Source of the DNA: Agarophyton chilense
Taxonomy: Eukaryota; Rhodophyta; Florideophyceae; Gracilariales; Gracilariaceae
DNA length: 64,000 nucleotides
NCBI GenBank assembly: GCA_030374765.1
Contig: JARGXX010000105.1
Coordinates: 744,001-808,000, forward strand
Direction: 5' to 3'
A program made the translations under genes and the position numbers. This document shows, piece after piece, positions 1 through 10,294 of this stretch (position 1 is its first letter; each line of letters opens with the position of its first letter). The notes under the pieces are model-generated. The model saw nothing but the letters and a program-made list of their open reading frames with translations, did no database searches and had not been told where the DNA came from.

Positions 1-200
1 ATAAGGAGTAGCGAGTAGCATGCCTCCACTTGGTAGCCAACCGAGCGTCACTGGATTACTTCAGTGGGGAAGCAGCGCCGGCAGTGGTACACCCTCCCCC
101 TTTCCTCTCTGGCATGTCTATTTCTCTTGCCGAGAAATTCTCCTCAGACTTCGAGGCGATGACGGGTTCTACACAGCACAACCAGAGTGCTTGAGCAGAT

Positions 201-857
201 ATGGGCTACAACATCGACGAAGTGTCGGCGCCCGCCGAGAGCACGGGCACCGGTGAAGCGATGCGCGCGGCTCGGGCCGTTTCTAAGCCGCAGCGACGCG
301 ATTACGCCGCCGTTGCAACAGAACTCAACGCTGCTGTCTTGGTTGTAGAAGAAAGCGTCTTCTATCGCGGAACGCACGTGCTGGTTACCCACCTTGGGTA
401 ATTCAGGCCGCCGCAAGATGCTTTCTTGGCCGAACTCTGCTTTCGGGACCGACGATCGGCCAAGGAGAGGGAGTCTCTCAACGCCACAGTCGTTTGGACT
501 GAGCTTAGTCTCACAGCCCTGTATGTAGCAAAGTCTCACAAGACTACGGTGGAGGATATGGGACGAAGACTAGCGCTTGCCGAAGACGCGATGAAGGCCA
601 CACTAGAGGTTCTGTCCGTGCGCGCGCAATAGTTTTGCGATACCAACGAGCAAGGAGTGGAGGTGGCGAGGCAGATGTTCTTTTTGGTCGAGCAAGGACA
701 TCTTGATGTCTTTTTTGACTCTTGTCGCTCCGCGCGAGCGGCTCTCACCTCCAAGATGGAGACTGAGGCTGCTAAGATGCTCGCGAAGGCGAAACTGGAG
801 CGCGCGACGAGGATGCCGGGTTCGAGCGGCCCTTCTGGGGCTGCCGGTGAAGAGTGA
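201..857 (+). pseudogene. DIRS-A Gag-like ORF with two in-frame stops
   Basis: One reading frame (starting MGYNIDEV) runs from 201 to 857 and is broken only by stops ending at 401 and 632. The predicted product is helical and Ala/Arg/Glu-rich with no zinc knuckle, like the 227-aa first ORF of DIRS-B, which holds the same position before an RT. No direct sequence match to that ORF is obvious by eye, so the Gag label rests on position and composition. Confidence 0.45.
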
Positions 858-2376
858 CCGTCTTGCCTTTGGGCGGGGCGTCTGTTGCACAAGGGGCCGG
901 GGTACCCGCATTGTGGCGCAAGACGGCCATGAGGGCGGATGCATGGCGTTCGGAACTCGGGGCCAGCGAGTACGTTGTGCGGGCGATCCGGTTCGGGATA
1001 ATGGATCGTCCCACAGTGCCGTTCGAGGACGGAATCGTGCTCAACAATATCCCCCAATCAGAAAAGGATTTGGCCTTTGGACGCAAGGACCTAAAGGAGG
1101 GGTGCGCAGCCGAGATCTACGAGGAGATGAGCTGGGAGTACGTGCAGAGGCAGAGAAGGGATGGGCAGATGGTTTCGTCGACTTTAACAGTGTGGCAAGG
1201 GGATGGGGACGAGAGGAAGGGGAGGTTCGTGGTGAATTTCGCGCGGCAAAGCAAGCACTGGGCGCGCGGAAGCGTCAAGATGGAGACAATGACGGCGTTT
1301 GCGCTGAAATTGCAGAAGAGGGACAAGCTTATGTCCTGGGACAAAAAGAGCGGGTACCGCCACTTTTATCTGCATCCAAGCGTGCGCGACTGGATCTTGT
1401 TCCATTAACATGGAAGGTACTACAAGTGTGGGGCCCTCTCTTTTGGCTGGGGCCGCTCTGTGCTGTGATTCACCAAGCTCCTCCGCCCCTTTGTGCAACA
1501 CCTCCACGAGCGCCTGGGCTATCGATGCCTACCGTACATCGACGACTTCCTGCTGGCGCCGTGCCCGAGAACGCGCCCGTCAACACCGCGCGACTGCGCA
1601 CGCGCACGGCGCCGGCTGGAGGGACTGTTCGGTAGGTTGGATCTGACGCGGCACGAGGCGAAGGGGTGCTGGGAGGGCTCTTGGCAGTTGGACCATCTTG
1701 GCTTCCATCTCGACACGGACGCCATGAAAGTGTACATCTCCGAGGCGAAGCGTGTCAAGATGCTCAAGCTCGCCCGAGAGTTTCTGCCCCTCGCGCAACG
1801 AAACCGCCGCTGGGTCTCTTTACAGAAACTCCGACACTTCTGCGGCGTCGCTGTCTCGCTCTCGCTGGATTTTCCGCTCACGCGCTTCTACACACGCTCG
1901 CTTTACTTCGACATGAGCCTGGCGGAGCGCGAGGATCGAGGGCAAAGTTGGCGAGCTGCCCCGCGGAGCGAGCTTGCGAGGTCCAGGCGCTGCCACGCCG
2001 CAGCGCGACGCCAGTGGGGGTCTGGGGGCGGAGCCCCGGGTGGTGGGGGTGCGGGGGCTTCGCTCCCGCCCGGATATGAAGGTGCCCTGCGCGCGCCCGT
2101 CGGGGCGTGCAGCCGCGGCGGAGAAGGTGCGGCTGTGCCGGCAGTCGCTTCGCGACCTCCGGTACTGGCGTTCATCGGCACGCGGAGAGGGGCGATACTT
2201 GCATCGCCTGGACCTGCACGTCACGCTCCACAGCGACGCAGTGGACGTTGGCTACGAGGGGACTCTGGGTTTGGACGTCGAAGCTGGACCGCCGTTTGTG
2301 GGAGGGTCGCGGTTTCTGGACAGCCGAAGAGCGGGCGGAAAGCATCACACTCCGAGAGTTGCGGGAGTTTTTTTAA
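854..2376 (+). pseudogene. DIRS-A reverse transcriptase-RNase H, frameshifted and truncated
   Basis: The first part (854-1408) carries the RT finger region, including the KSGYRHFYLHP segment that corresponds to the first catalytic block; here DK stands where DM stands in DIRS-B. It ends in a stop at 1408 and resumes in another frame at about 1493 with CLPYIDDFLLAP (catalytic YIDD) and the thumb block FCGVAVSLSLD. RNase H starts at about 2217 (HSDAVDVGY) but crosses frames and ends at about 2376 after SITLRELREFF. At least two frame changes make it non-functional. The family is clear from the FCGVAVSLS and DRP blocks shared with DIRS-B; sub-family placement would need a tree. Confidence 0.75.
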
Positions 2377-2586
2377 ATGGTCTACCAGAGTGCGCACGTG
2401 ATCCACGTTTTCCCGTGCGAAGTACTTACGGCTGTGATTTTCGTCGCTTCGAAACGTAAGTTTCCGATTCCGAGCGTGAAAACCTCGCACAGCGTCATCT
2501 GAAGGTATGTTCTTCTTTAAAGTTCGGCAGCCATCGTTGGAAATCCCTGACATGTATTGTTTCATGTTTTATACTTCAACAGAAAA

Positions 2587-2898
2587 TCATTGTTCTGTGG
2601 CATGCAAAGCACGTTTAAATAACATCAATTGCTCATTAGGGGTCAAGATGGTAGTACGACCTAAATAGTAGTTAACTGGGTTAAGCAGTTTAGAGAAAAA
2701 TTTGTTGTTCTTTGTCTTACATGCTTTGCGTATGCGTTTTATGGTGTAGTGATAGAGACCACACTGCGCAACGATTTTAGACACTTTAAATTTTTGTTGA
2801 AGAAGTTGTAAAGCCATGCGCCGTGCCGTTTGCTGGTGTTCTCGATTTTCTGCACTACGCTTATGTCTAGCCATCTGTCTCCGTATAGAATTCGGCAT
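2587..2898 (-). pseudogene. Helix-turn-helix transposase-like N-terminal remnant
   Basis: A 103-aa ORF, lysine- and arginine-rich, with a helical region around KVSKIVAQCGLYHYTIKRI that reads like a helix-turn-helix, then LLNP, a Gly-Arg pair and LTPNEQLMLF. That pattern resembles the DNA-binding front of pogo/CENP-B-type transposases. No catalytic DDE domain follows in any frame. Family assignment is a guess; the remnant character is likely. Confidence 0.35.
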
Positions 2899-4702
2899 AT
2901 TGTTACTGTAAAACAGAGGAGTTTAGGGCTGGTCTTGAGAGTCAAGAAAGCGACAGGGGGAGTCAGGTTTTCTTCTTTCAAGTTATGGACGAATGAGGTG
3001 CGCTTTTAATCTGTAGTTTTGACGCTTTCTCAAATATAGCCATTTCTCAAATTAAGCCTGATCTATTGTTACCCGAAACTCATCCCACACACCACTGAGG
3101 GATAAAATTTTGCCCGGATGAGAGTGCGCACTCTATCAAACCAGTACATAAAAACCCGGACGGTAAAAAATACCTATCCAATCAACTGCGCATAGCTGTT
3201 TACAAGTTTACTTCTTTGCTTCCCACCGGTTGAGATGCTCTTAAAGCAACATTTTAAATGTCGGCGTTGTGAATATACAGTGCTCAAAATTCAAACAGCG
3301 ACAAGCGCTCTCCCAATCGCATACTGCGATTGATTAACGATACAATAATAAAAAATAAGTCGAATGAAACGCTTATCAGTCTCGAACAGATCGAGACTTC
3401 AACACTGACGCTACACAGTGAGATGTTTTCTTTATACTATAACGGTGCAACCCAGTCCATTAAGATATCAACACACAAACACGAACAATAAATCTTGCAA
3501 CGCTGCATCGCGCACACCATAATTGTGTAGGAGCATATGGACACTTGGCGTGTTACCGAGCCAATTGGATTGCTGTGCTCTCTTTTCAACCGCCTCCGCG
3601 ACGCCCAGTGCTTAATCGTCATGGTCCTCCATTACAACGGTCAAAATGTGAATGTTCTTCAAGAAACTCGTCTTCGAGGAGTCATATCTTCTTGATGCGA
3701 TATAAAATCTTTGCAGATCGAAGCTAAGAATGTAACACTCTTGCTGAAGTTACCCCAAAAAATTAAGTTCGACACAAAGTGAGCGTGCCATGCAATTGTG
3801 GACACCACATAACTAAGATAAATCTGGATACTGTCTTCGGTCAGTTAATCGTCTTTTGAACTGCTAAGAAGTTTATCAACACCCGTGGAATCTCTTCAAA
3901 GGCATGAGATGACTACGACACCGTAGAAGTGCCACACGTACGGTAGCGATTTTGTTATCAAACGACTTCTGAATGAAGTAATAGCTCGCAATGCAAAATG
4001 GCATTACCTCGTCCAATGGTGCAAATTCATCTCTCTTGAGGATATATATGAACCATACCAACTTCTTTCGAGGTTATTCATTGTATAGTACCTTTGCCGC
4101 ACGAGAATAGAATTACCCTCCAGTTTGGGCGATATTCTAGTAAGCTATCCGCTTTGTCATTGGCAATTTGATTGACCCGATGAGTAGCAACGAAGCCGCG
4201 TCAAGAAGATGACGCTTAGAAGAGAAGAAGAAGAAAAGAAGTATGAAGTCTAATTTCTATTTTAATGGTTGAACGGGCGGATAAGGAAGCAGCACCCACA
4301 AGGTTCCTCGCACTGGAAGTAGACTGTTACGTATGGTTGTTGCTGTTGGGCATCGGAGAATGATCGACTTGATTATTGTCTGAGATCGGAATATCCGAAT
4401 ACGGAATACTTTGAGGACTTGGAGAGTTGGAAAATATATATATTTGTAGGGTGGCCTTGGAGAAAGACAAAGACTCAGATGAGAAGTCAGATCGAAGATC
4501 AGTAGAGATGGAAAGCTCCCACCCTACCATGGGTACTTTCGTTGTTCAGACCTTCTGGTGCGCTTATCAAAACAAGTGGTTTTCCTTTGAAGAGGTGGAT
4601 ATGTAGCGCAATACACCTTGGTTTCTCTGATAGATGTGAGGTTTTGCATGACTTATGATTATCTTTTAGCAAAAAATGGCTCAAAATGTGAGTGTGATAT
4701 GT
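2899..4702. other. No gene recognised
   Basis: AT-rich sequence with only short ORFs (up to 67 aa) in random frames. A purine-rich patch lies near 4215-4245. No repeat shared with the rest of the window was recognised. Confidence 0.5.
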
Positions 4703-4707
4703 GCTGT
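4703..4707. repeat. Target site duplication of Copia-1 (left)
   Basis: GCTGT, repeated exactly at 10295-10299. Confidence 0.9.
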
Positions 4708-5138
4708 TGTGGTATCATGGTGATTAGCCATGCTGTGATAAAATACTGTAGCGGGTGGAGACTAGCTCTACAGGCGAATGTGAATGAGCACAAAGCTCCG
4801 GAGTTCTTCTTCCTCCGTTTTCGGTTCTCCTTTTTCCTTGGTCCCTCTATCTCGAGCAGACCTGTCTATATATACCTAATGCTATACCCTTTCGTTGAGC
4901 TCTACAGCTACGTGCTCTTTCGTAGCTTTCGCTCTAGCTGGGCAGGAATAGCGTACTGCAGTTGCCGGTCTATTAGCTACTTTGAATCGAGGACCGTTGC
5001 ACTTGCTATCGCGGTCCCTTCGATTCGCGTTATCAGCTAGTTGACCTTTCTGCGTAAACTAACAATGACATCCCGTCATGTTGCAAATACAGTCACTATG
5101 TCATTTCATAGTGTCGCACAGTGTCGCATAATGCCACA
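4708..5138 (-). repeat. Copia-1 3' LTR (431 bp)
   Basis: Direct repeat of 9864-10294, with termini TGTGG...CCACA (an inverted pair). A TATATATA box lies at about 4867-4875. On the minus strand a GGGGGA purine tract (5139-5144) abuts the LTR and is a likely polypurine tract. Confidence 0.95.
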
Positions 5139-5178
5139 TCCCCCGTCATCGCACGAAAGCTAAAGTGCGATATTGCCT

Positions 5179-8100
5179 TTATTGCCACTCGCAGCTGTTA
5201 ACGGCGTAGCCGGACTCGATTTGCATACAGACCACTCCTGAAGACGTCAGTTGGTTTAGTAACCTGAACGTCTGCTTATTTCGTTTTGTGAGTGCGTCTG
5301 CCGGGTTTGCATCGCCAGGAATCCAACGCATTAAATCCAGTTCTTGTGAGTCAAAGCTATTGCGAATGCGCTGGACCGTCGGTCGTAGTCTGTAGTCTTT
5401 TGCTTCGTGCAGAGTCGTTATAGTATCGTATAAACATCTGGAGTCCGTTGCGAGTTCGCTACGCGTTTTCACGAAGGGAAATAGCGATTGTAGCCCATAT
5501 TTAAGATAGAATCCACGGTCATCTGCATCGGCACAGGCAAGAACTTCGGCTCCGTAGGGTGAGTAACTAACTCTTCTTTGTTTGTTGCTACACCAATCGA
5601 TGGTATGAAAGAGGTTCACACCATCATTTCGTATGATCCGAAGTCCAGTAATCAGCCCGGTCTGTCCGTATCCTGAACTCGTGCCGTGGTTGAACGAGGC
5701 ATCAGCGAATGAAGAGACGAGCACTTCGCTAATATGTGTAGCCTTTGGCGGTGCTATGAAGGAGATTTGTGGTTCCAATTCCAATAGTTCCCTGAGCATA
5801 TCGTTGGCTGTAACGAGATGCTCGACGCATATTTTGGGGATTAGCTGCTGTAGAGTCGAAGTGACGTAGGTTGCTTGGGGAAGAACCCCGTTACCAAGAT
5901 ACATGAGTGTGCACGCCAGCGAGCGGAACTGCGACAGTTCTGAGTCAGTGGCATTGCTTTGTCGCTCCTTCTTTCTAGATCTCGAAATCTCAATGGGTCG
6001 CAGTCGTTCGAGGTATCGTTTCATTGACATGGTGATACTACCACCGTCGTCTTGGGTGATCTCACACCCGTCGAAATTGATCGGCTTATCAATGAGGACC
6101 TTTCCGACGATGAATCTTTCTTTCAGTTCGGTGGTAAATTCCGTTATAGCTTCGATGCTTCCGCTAAGCAGAAAGTCGTCGGTGACTTTAGCGACGAGCA
6201 ATCTTATACTGCCTTCTCGATTACGTTGTATGAAGAGCTGGGAAAGTCCTAGCACCCGTTCCAATTTGCCGTTCTGTAGCATCCAGGCTTCTATGGTCTT
6301 CTGCCATTTTCTTCCTGCATCTGCTATTCCGTATGGGAGTTTCAGTAGCTTCCAGAGCAGACCGCGCATGGAGTTCCACTCCCGTGGTGGTCTGACGTAT
6401 ATATCTCTGTCGATGGGGCCACTTTGTAGAAAGGCCCCTTTAATGTCGGCAGTGCCGATTCTGAACCCAAGGAATGTTGTCAGCGATAGCAGTAACCGAA
6501 CGACGAATAAGGGGGCGTTGGATGAATCCTTTCGTACGTTGTCCTTTTCATCATGGTTCCCGTGAGGAACAATACGGGCTTTCATTTTCCTCTTACCGTC
6601 TTCATCAGTTTTGATTTTATATACGACGTGTGAGGTGATGACGTTCGCATGTTTATGGACGTCGGTGTCGGCAACCTCAACGTACGCATCAATCCAGTTA
6701 GCATCGTGCTCGCTCTTGAGTGCTTCCTTTAAGATGTAAGGCGGTGCGAAGGACAATTGCGATCCGGATACCTGTTTCGATCCGATGACCTCGTAGATCT
6801 CTTCCAATTCCTTTGTGTGATCCCTAGTTAGAGTACGTCCATCGATGATCGATGATTTTTGGGTAGATAGCTTTGCATAGGGTCCAATATCTTTCTCTCC
6901 CTGATCGTGACAGGTATCGGTGGTTGGTGTCGGAGACGAAGGGGGTGTCGGATACGAAGATGCGCCAAGGAGGGCGGCTGTGGGTCGAGGTGGATGGTCA
7001 TCGGGGACAGGGGTTGCATTACGGACGCTCGGGGTAGCGGGTTGGTCGGGCATATCGGCAGGGTCTTGTTGAAGCTCTTCTTCAAGCGAGCAGGACATGA
7101 GTTCAGCAGTGAGGGAGCTTCGGGGTGCAAATCGAGTGTCTTCGTATGCAACGCGCATGGGACGGCCGTGATGAGACCGGCGAACTTCGAGGAGCTCAGG
7201 GTGTGCGGCGATCACGGTAGCTTTGACCCATTCAGCGGGTTCATTCTGCTTGCTAGTGTCATAAAACACCCAGAAGGGATCTCCAGGATTGAAGTGTTCA
7301 GCCCTGAGAGGTTCGTGGATGCGGGATTTAAGTAGTCGTTGAAGTTTCCTGACAGCTGTCTGTTCTTTGTGAGCATGTATCAGTTCTTCCGTGACGACCG
7401 TTCGAGGGAGTCCTACAACGGAGGGACGGTAGCCGCGTACCAGCTCGAATGAGCTTAGCAGCTTGCTGCCAGAAAATAGATTGGATAGGAATGCAGCTCG
7501 TGCGACAAGCGTTGCTGTATCCGAATTAGATGGTTCGTCATCGAGTTTTGAAAGGATTGTCTTGACAGTGGAGTTCTTGCGTTCGACGATGCCTGTCTTG
7601 TTATGACGTCGGCTGGGGCGTGGTTTAAACTTGATGTCATGTACCGACAGAAAGCTGCGTAGCCCGGAGCGGTTGTATTCGTCATCTGCAGAGACAGCAT
7701 TTGGGGCGCCGTGTCGGCATATCCAGGAAGTCTCGAGCGTGTTGATGATGTCTTGAGCGGTGCGCCCGTTGGTAATTGTTAGCTCCGAGTACGATGTTCC
7801 AGTGTCTGTAATGTTCATGATTGTGATTTTTTTGCATTTGACAGTAGGAAATAAGAAATCTATCTGTATTTCCACATTGAACGCTTGATTGACATGGGTA
7901 ATCGAGATCTTTCGGCTTGGAAGTGGACGACCGTTCTTTGCACATACTTCGCAAGCGTCGTACACACGTTCGATTGCTGCTTCTAGTTCGGGTGTTAGCA
8001 TTTCAGCGTCCTTGCATAACAGTTTCATTTCGTCAGCAGTAGCATGTGTGTAACGATGGACCCGTTTGCAGAAAGTAAGTGGAGCACGTTTTGCGGAAGA

Positions 8101-8589
8101 GTGTATGTTCCCAAGTAGCGTGCTTTTGATTGAAAGTGGATGCGGTGCTATATCGAGGCGGAGGCGGTTATCTGGCGGCGATATGTACGTGAAGAGTATG
8201 CGTTCGTCTTTGTCTGTGGGTCGTCGCATGCAGATGTACCGTTGCTTTTCAAGGTTGAAGGTGTTGCAGTGCTTTCGTACATCATTTCCGATAATAATCG
8301 GTGATTCCCCTGGCACAAGGTCGAAGGTGAGCGATGTTGGTCTGCCGTTGATGTCTTGGACCGTGAGCGTCCAGGAGCACACTACCATTCTGGCTCCAAG
8401 GCAATCCTGTCCCCACCCATGCATATACCTTTCGCGTGGAGGGTCGAGTTGGAGGGTTATGCCAAGGAAGTCGCACAATGTCACGGCATTTTCTATGCCG
8501 CCGGTGGAGGTAGGAGCTCCTTCATCTAAGATGGGGTTGGGATCAGGTGGGAGCTGATCTAATCCCTTTACCGAAAATACGAGGCACTT
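5179..8589 (-). CDS. pol: Copia-1 Pol polyprotein (protease-integrase-RT-RNase H)
   Basis: The frame opens at 8589, overlapping the end of gag by about 20 nt in the -1 frame, and runs uninterrupted for about 1137 codons. Protease: ILDEGAPTSTGG near 8520, with an atypical D-E-G-A-P in place of D-S/T-G. Integrase: a His-His-Cys-Cys zinc region (HRYTHA ... CEVC) near 7930-8060, then a DD35E core with QIDF, SADDEYN and GIVERKN. RT: ADIKGAFLQ and the catalytic VTDDFLLSG in place of the usual YVDD. RNase H: FADASFNHG ... GAEVLACADADDRG ... DSRCLYD ... GDANPADALTKR. No stop or frameshift is seen, so it may be active. How Pol is expressed without its own ATG is unresolved; a -1 frameshift is the simplest idea. 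Confidence 0.93.
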   Translation of the reverse strand, partial: KCLVFSVKGLDQLPPDPNPILDEGAPTSTGGIENAVTLCDFLGITLQLDPPRERYMHGWGQDCLGARMVVCSWTLTVQDINGRPTSLTFDLVPGESPIIIGNDVRKHCNTFNLEKQRYICMRRPTDKDERILFTYISPPDNRLRLDIAPHPLSIKSTLLGNIHSSAKRAPLTFCKRVHRYTHATADEMKLLCKDAEMLTPELEAAIERVYDACEVCAKNGRPLPSRKISITHVNQAFNVEIQIDFLFPTVKCKKITIMNITDTGTSYSELTITNGRTAQDIINTLETSWICRHGAPNAVSADDEYNRSGLRSFLSVHDIKFKPRPSRRHNKTGIVERKNSTVKTILSKLDDEPSNSDTATLVARAAFLSNLFSGSKLLSSFELVRGYRPSVVGLPRTVVTEELIHAHKEQTAVRKLQRLLKSRIHEPLRAEHFNPGDPFWVFYDTSKQNEPAEWVKATVIAAHPELLEVRRSHHGRPMRVAYEDTRFAPRSSLTAELMSCSLEEELQQDPADMPDQPATPSVRNATPVPDDHPPRPTAALLGASSYPTPPSSPTPTTDTCHDQGEKDIGPYAKLSTQKSSIIDGRTLTRDHTKELEEIYEVIGSKQVSGSQLSFAPPYILKEALKSEHDANWIDAYVEVADTDVHKHANVITSHVVYKIKTDEDGKRKMKARIVPHGNHDEKDNVRKDSSNAPLFVVRLLLSLTTFLGFRIGTADIKGAFLQSGPIDRDIYVRPPREWNSMRGLLWKLLKLPYGIADAGRKWQKTIEAWMLQNGKLERVLGLSQLFIQRNREGSIRLLVAKVTDDFLLSGSIEAITEFTTELKERFIVGKVLIDKPINFDGCEITQDDGGSITMSMKRYLERLRPIEISRSRKKERQSNATDSELSQFRSLACTLMYLGNGVLPQATYVTSTLQQLIPKICVEHLVTANDMLRELLELEPQISFIAPPKATHISEVLVSSFADASFNHGTSSGYGQTGLITGLRIIRNDGVNLFHTIDWCSNKQRRVSYSPYGAEVLACADADDRGFYLKYGLQSLFPFVKTRSELATDSRCLYDTITTLHEAKDYRLRPTVQRIRNSFDSQELDLMRWIPGDANPADALTKRNKQTFRLLNQLTSSGVVCMQIESGYAVNSCEWQ

Positions 8590-9887
8590 TCACTTGGCCT
8601 GTCGTCATTTGTTAACTGCTGTCGTGCGTCAGTTTCCATTACCTTAACAATACTGGTAACAGGTACCTTCGTCTTATAGCTGCCGTCAGTGTTTTTGAAG
8701 AGATCGCGGAGCTTTGGAGTCATCTTTGCAGCGATGGACGCATCCACGTCTCGACCACTTAGCAGGGTCTTAATGACGTTGTACACGCATTCTGGGTCCC
8801 GGAACCAATGGTTTGTTTGTTTGCAATTTCGGCAGCGCGTGCTGGCTTTTGGGCCTTGTCCAGAAGGGATATGAGTCTTGTATCGCTTATCACGCTGTGG
8901 TCTACCATTCCTCTCCGGTTCGTATCCCTCTCTTTTGCCGAGCATTGTACCGATTTTGGTAACCTGCTGGTCTCCTTTGCTTAGTCCGTTGTTATGTATT
9001 TTGAACGCAATGTGGTGATCAGAGAGGAAGAAACAAGCGTCCGCGAGTCGAATGTTCAACGCGTTCTGTTCGTGCGCGTCATTTTCTTTGTTTAGCCTGA
9101 TCGTTTCTTCTGTGGCTAGTTTAAGAGATCGTAAATCTTCGGAGAAACTACTCGGCGTGGGTTGTTCTTGTGATGAAGTTGTAGCTTCTATCCTTTTGAC
9201 AAGTTCCAAGATGTACTCGATCCTTGCTTTACTTATACCATACGTCTTCTCTGCTTTGGTTGTATTTCTCTCGGTAGCTAATGCGACCAGCCTTGTTACT
9301 ACGGCGCTGTGAACATCTGCAGGAAGCTTCGCATTTTCTAGGAGCAGCATAGCGAAGCTCTGGCTGTCCTGGTCGGACAAGCTAGAAGTTGAATGATTGA
9401 TGTATGTCTGAGCCAGGCTACGGAAGCGTTTGGCGAATCGAGATGGTGACTCGTTCTCACGTCTGACGCAGGCGAAAACTTCTTTCATCATACTCACTAT
9501 CCTGCGTACTCCTTCGGTAGGAGAGTCTTTGGCCACTAACTCGACGATCTTGCGTACCAGAATGAGTTGATTAACAGGTTCCATGATGTCCTCATCGTGT
9601 TCTTCTAGGTTGATGTGGCCTGCAACGATTGCTTCTTCTATCATGGACGTGTATTCCTCGTCTAGTGCTTTGTAAAGCGTAATGCCGAGTGCACTGAGCA
9701 TTCCTTTCGCTTTGTTGTCACCTCCCTTTGCATAGAGTTTGACTGTTGTTACCCACAAATTCACTTGCCTCCTCCATTTAAACATATTCGTGTTTGCCCT
9801 CAGTGCCGGTGGTATGAGATAAACGTTAACGCCTGGAGTTGAGCCGCCACCTGGGCCCATAACTGTGGTATCATGGTGATTAGCCAT
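8568..9887 (-). CDS. gag: Copia-1 Gag
   Basis: Open frame of 439 codons. The first ATG (9887) lies inside the 5' LTR; a second in-frame ATG (9860, residue 10) lies within the primer-binding site and starts the MGPG that also begins Copia-2 Gag, so residue 10 is the better start. The central helical domain carries FACVRRENESPSRFAKRFRS, of the usual copia Gag type. A zinc knuckle CRNCKQTNHWFRDPEC follows near 8800, with spacing C-x2-C-x4-H-x6-C. The stop at 8568-8570 is followed by pol in the -1 frame. Confidence 0.9.
   Translation of the reverse strand: MANHHDTTVMGPGGGSTPGVNVYLIPPALRANTNMFKWRRQVNLWVTTVKLYAKGGDNKAKGMLSALGITLYKALDEEYTSMIEEAIVAGHINLEEHDEDIMEPVNQLILVRKIVELVAKDSPTEGVRRIVSMMKEVFACVRRENESPSRFAKRFRSLAQTYINHSTSSLSDQDSQSFAMLLLENAKLPADVHSAVVTRLVALATERNTTKAEKTYGISKARIEYILELVKRIEATTSSQEQPTPSSFSEDLRSLKLATEETIRLNKENDAHEQNALNIRLADACFFLSDHHIAFKIHNNGLSKGDQQVTKIGTMLGKREGYEPERNGRPQRDKRYKTHIPSGQGPKASTRCRNCKQTNHWFRDPECVYNVIKTLLSGRDVDASIAAKMTPKLRDLFKNTDGSYKTKVPVTSIVKVMETDARQQLTNDDRPSESASYFR
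9851..9863 (-). promoter_or_regulatory. Copia-1 primer-binding site (half initiator tRNA-Met)
   Basis: The plus strand reads CTGGGCCCATAAC, the anticodon stem-loop segment of eukaryotic initiator tRNA-Met up to about nucleotide 39. On the minus strand its complement directly abuts the LTR end. Drosophila copia is known to prime from such a 5' half of tRNA-iMet. The identical 13-mer occurs at the same place in Copia-2. Confidence 0.88.
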
Positions 9888-10294
9888 GCTGTGATAAAAT
9901 ACTGTAGCGGGTGGAGACTAGCTCTACAGGCGAATGTGAATGAGCACAAAGCTCCGGAGTTCTTCTTCCTCCGTTTTCGGTTCTCCTTTTTCCTTGGTCC
10001 CTCTATCTCAAGCAGACCTGTCTATATATACCTAATGCTACACCCTTTCGTCGAGCTCTACAGCTACGTGCTCTTTCGTAGCTTTCGCTCTAGCTGGGCA
10101 GGAATAGCGTACTGCAGTTGCCGGTCTATTAGCTACTTTGAATCGAGGACCGTTGCACTTGCTATCGCGGTCCCTTCGATTCGCGTTATCAGCTAGTTGA
10201 CCTTTCTGCGTAAACTAACAATGACATCCCGTCATGTTGCAAATACAGTCACTATGTCATTTCATAGTGTCGCACAGTGTCGCATAATGCCACA
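9864..10294 (-). repeat. Copia-1 5' LTR (431 bp)
   Basis: About 99% identical to 4708-5138. The TATATATA promoter element at about 10023-10031 would drive minus-strand transcription. The first codons of the longest gag frame lie inside it. Confidence 0.95.

Larger units (their letters stand above)
1..2460 (+). mobile_element. DIRS-A: decayed DIRS-type (tyrosine-recombinase class) retrotransposon, partial
   Basis: The stretch holds, in order, a Gag-like region, an RT and a broken RNase H that match the order and motifs of DIRS-B at 10.3-14.6 kb. Shared motifs include an FGI.DRP block, an FVVN.ARQSKHW-type block, YIDDFL, FCGVAVSLS and HSDA.DVGY. It lacks the tyrosine recombinase and stops in RNase H near 2370. 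It is strikingly GC-rich compared with DIRS-B and its surroundings. The left end may lie outside the window. Confidence 0.75.
4708..10294 (-). mobile_element. Copia-1: full-length Ty1/copia retrotransposon
   Basis: On the minus strand the order is 5' LTR (9864-10294), primer-binding site, gag, pol (protease, integrase, RT, RNase H) and 3' LTR (4708-5138). Identical 5-bp sequences GCTGT flank it (4703-4707 and 10295-10299), so both ends are certain. The two 431-bp LTRs differ at about three positions by eye and both ORFs are open, so the insertion is recent. Integrase lying before RT places it in Ty1/copia. It landed just upstream of DIRS-B. Confidence 0.95.

Noticed and set aside
703..1635. 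310-aa plus-strand ORF
   Set aside because: GC-rich shadow frame over the DIRS-A RT; the RT motifs are in the other frames.
5903..6565. 220-aa plus-strand ORF
   Set aside because: It lies antisense to the intact Copia-1 RT and has no motif of its own.
9851..9863. Possible tRNA-Met gene
   Set aside because: Only the 13-bp anticodon-arm segment is present at an LTR edge; it is a primer-binding site, not a tRNA gene.
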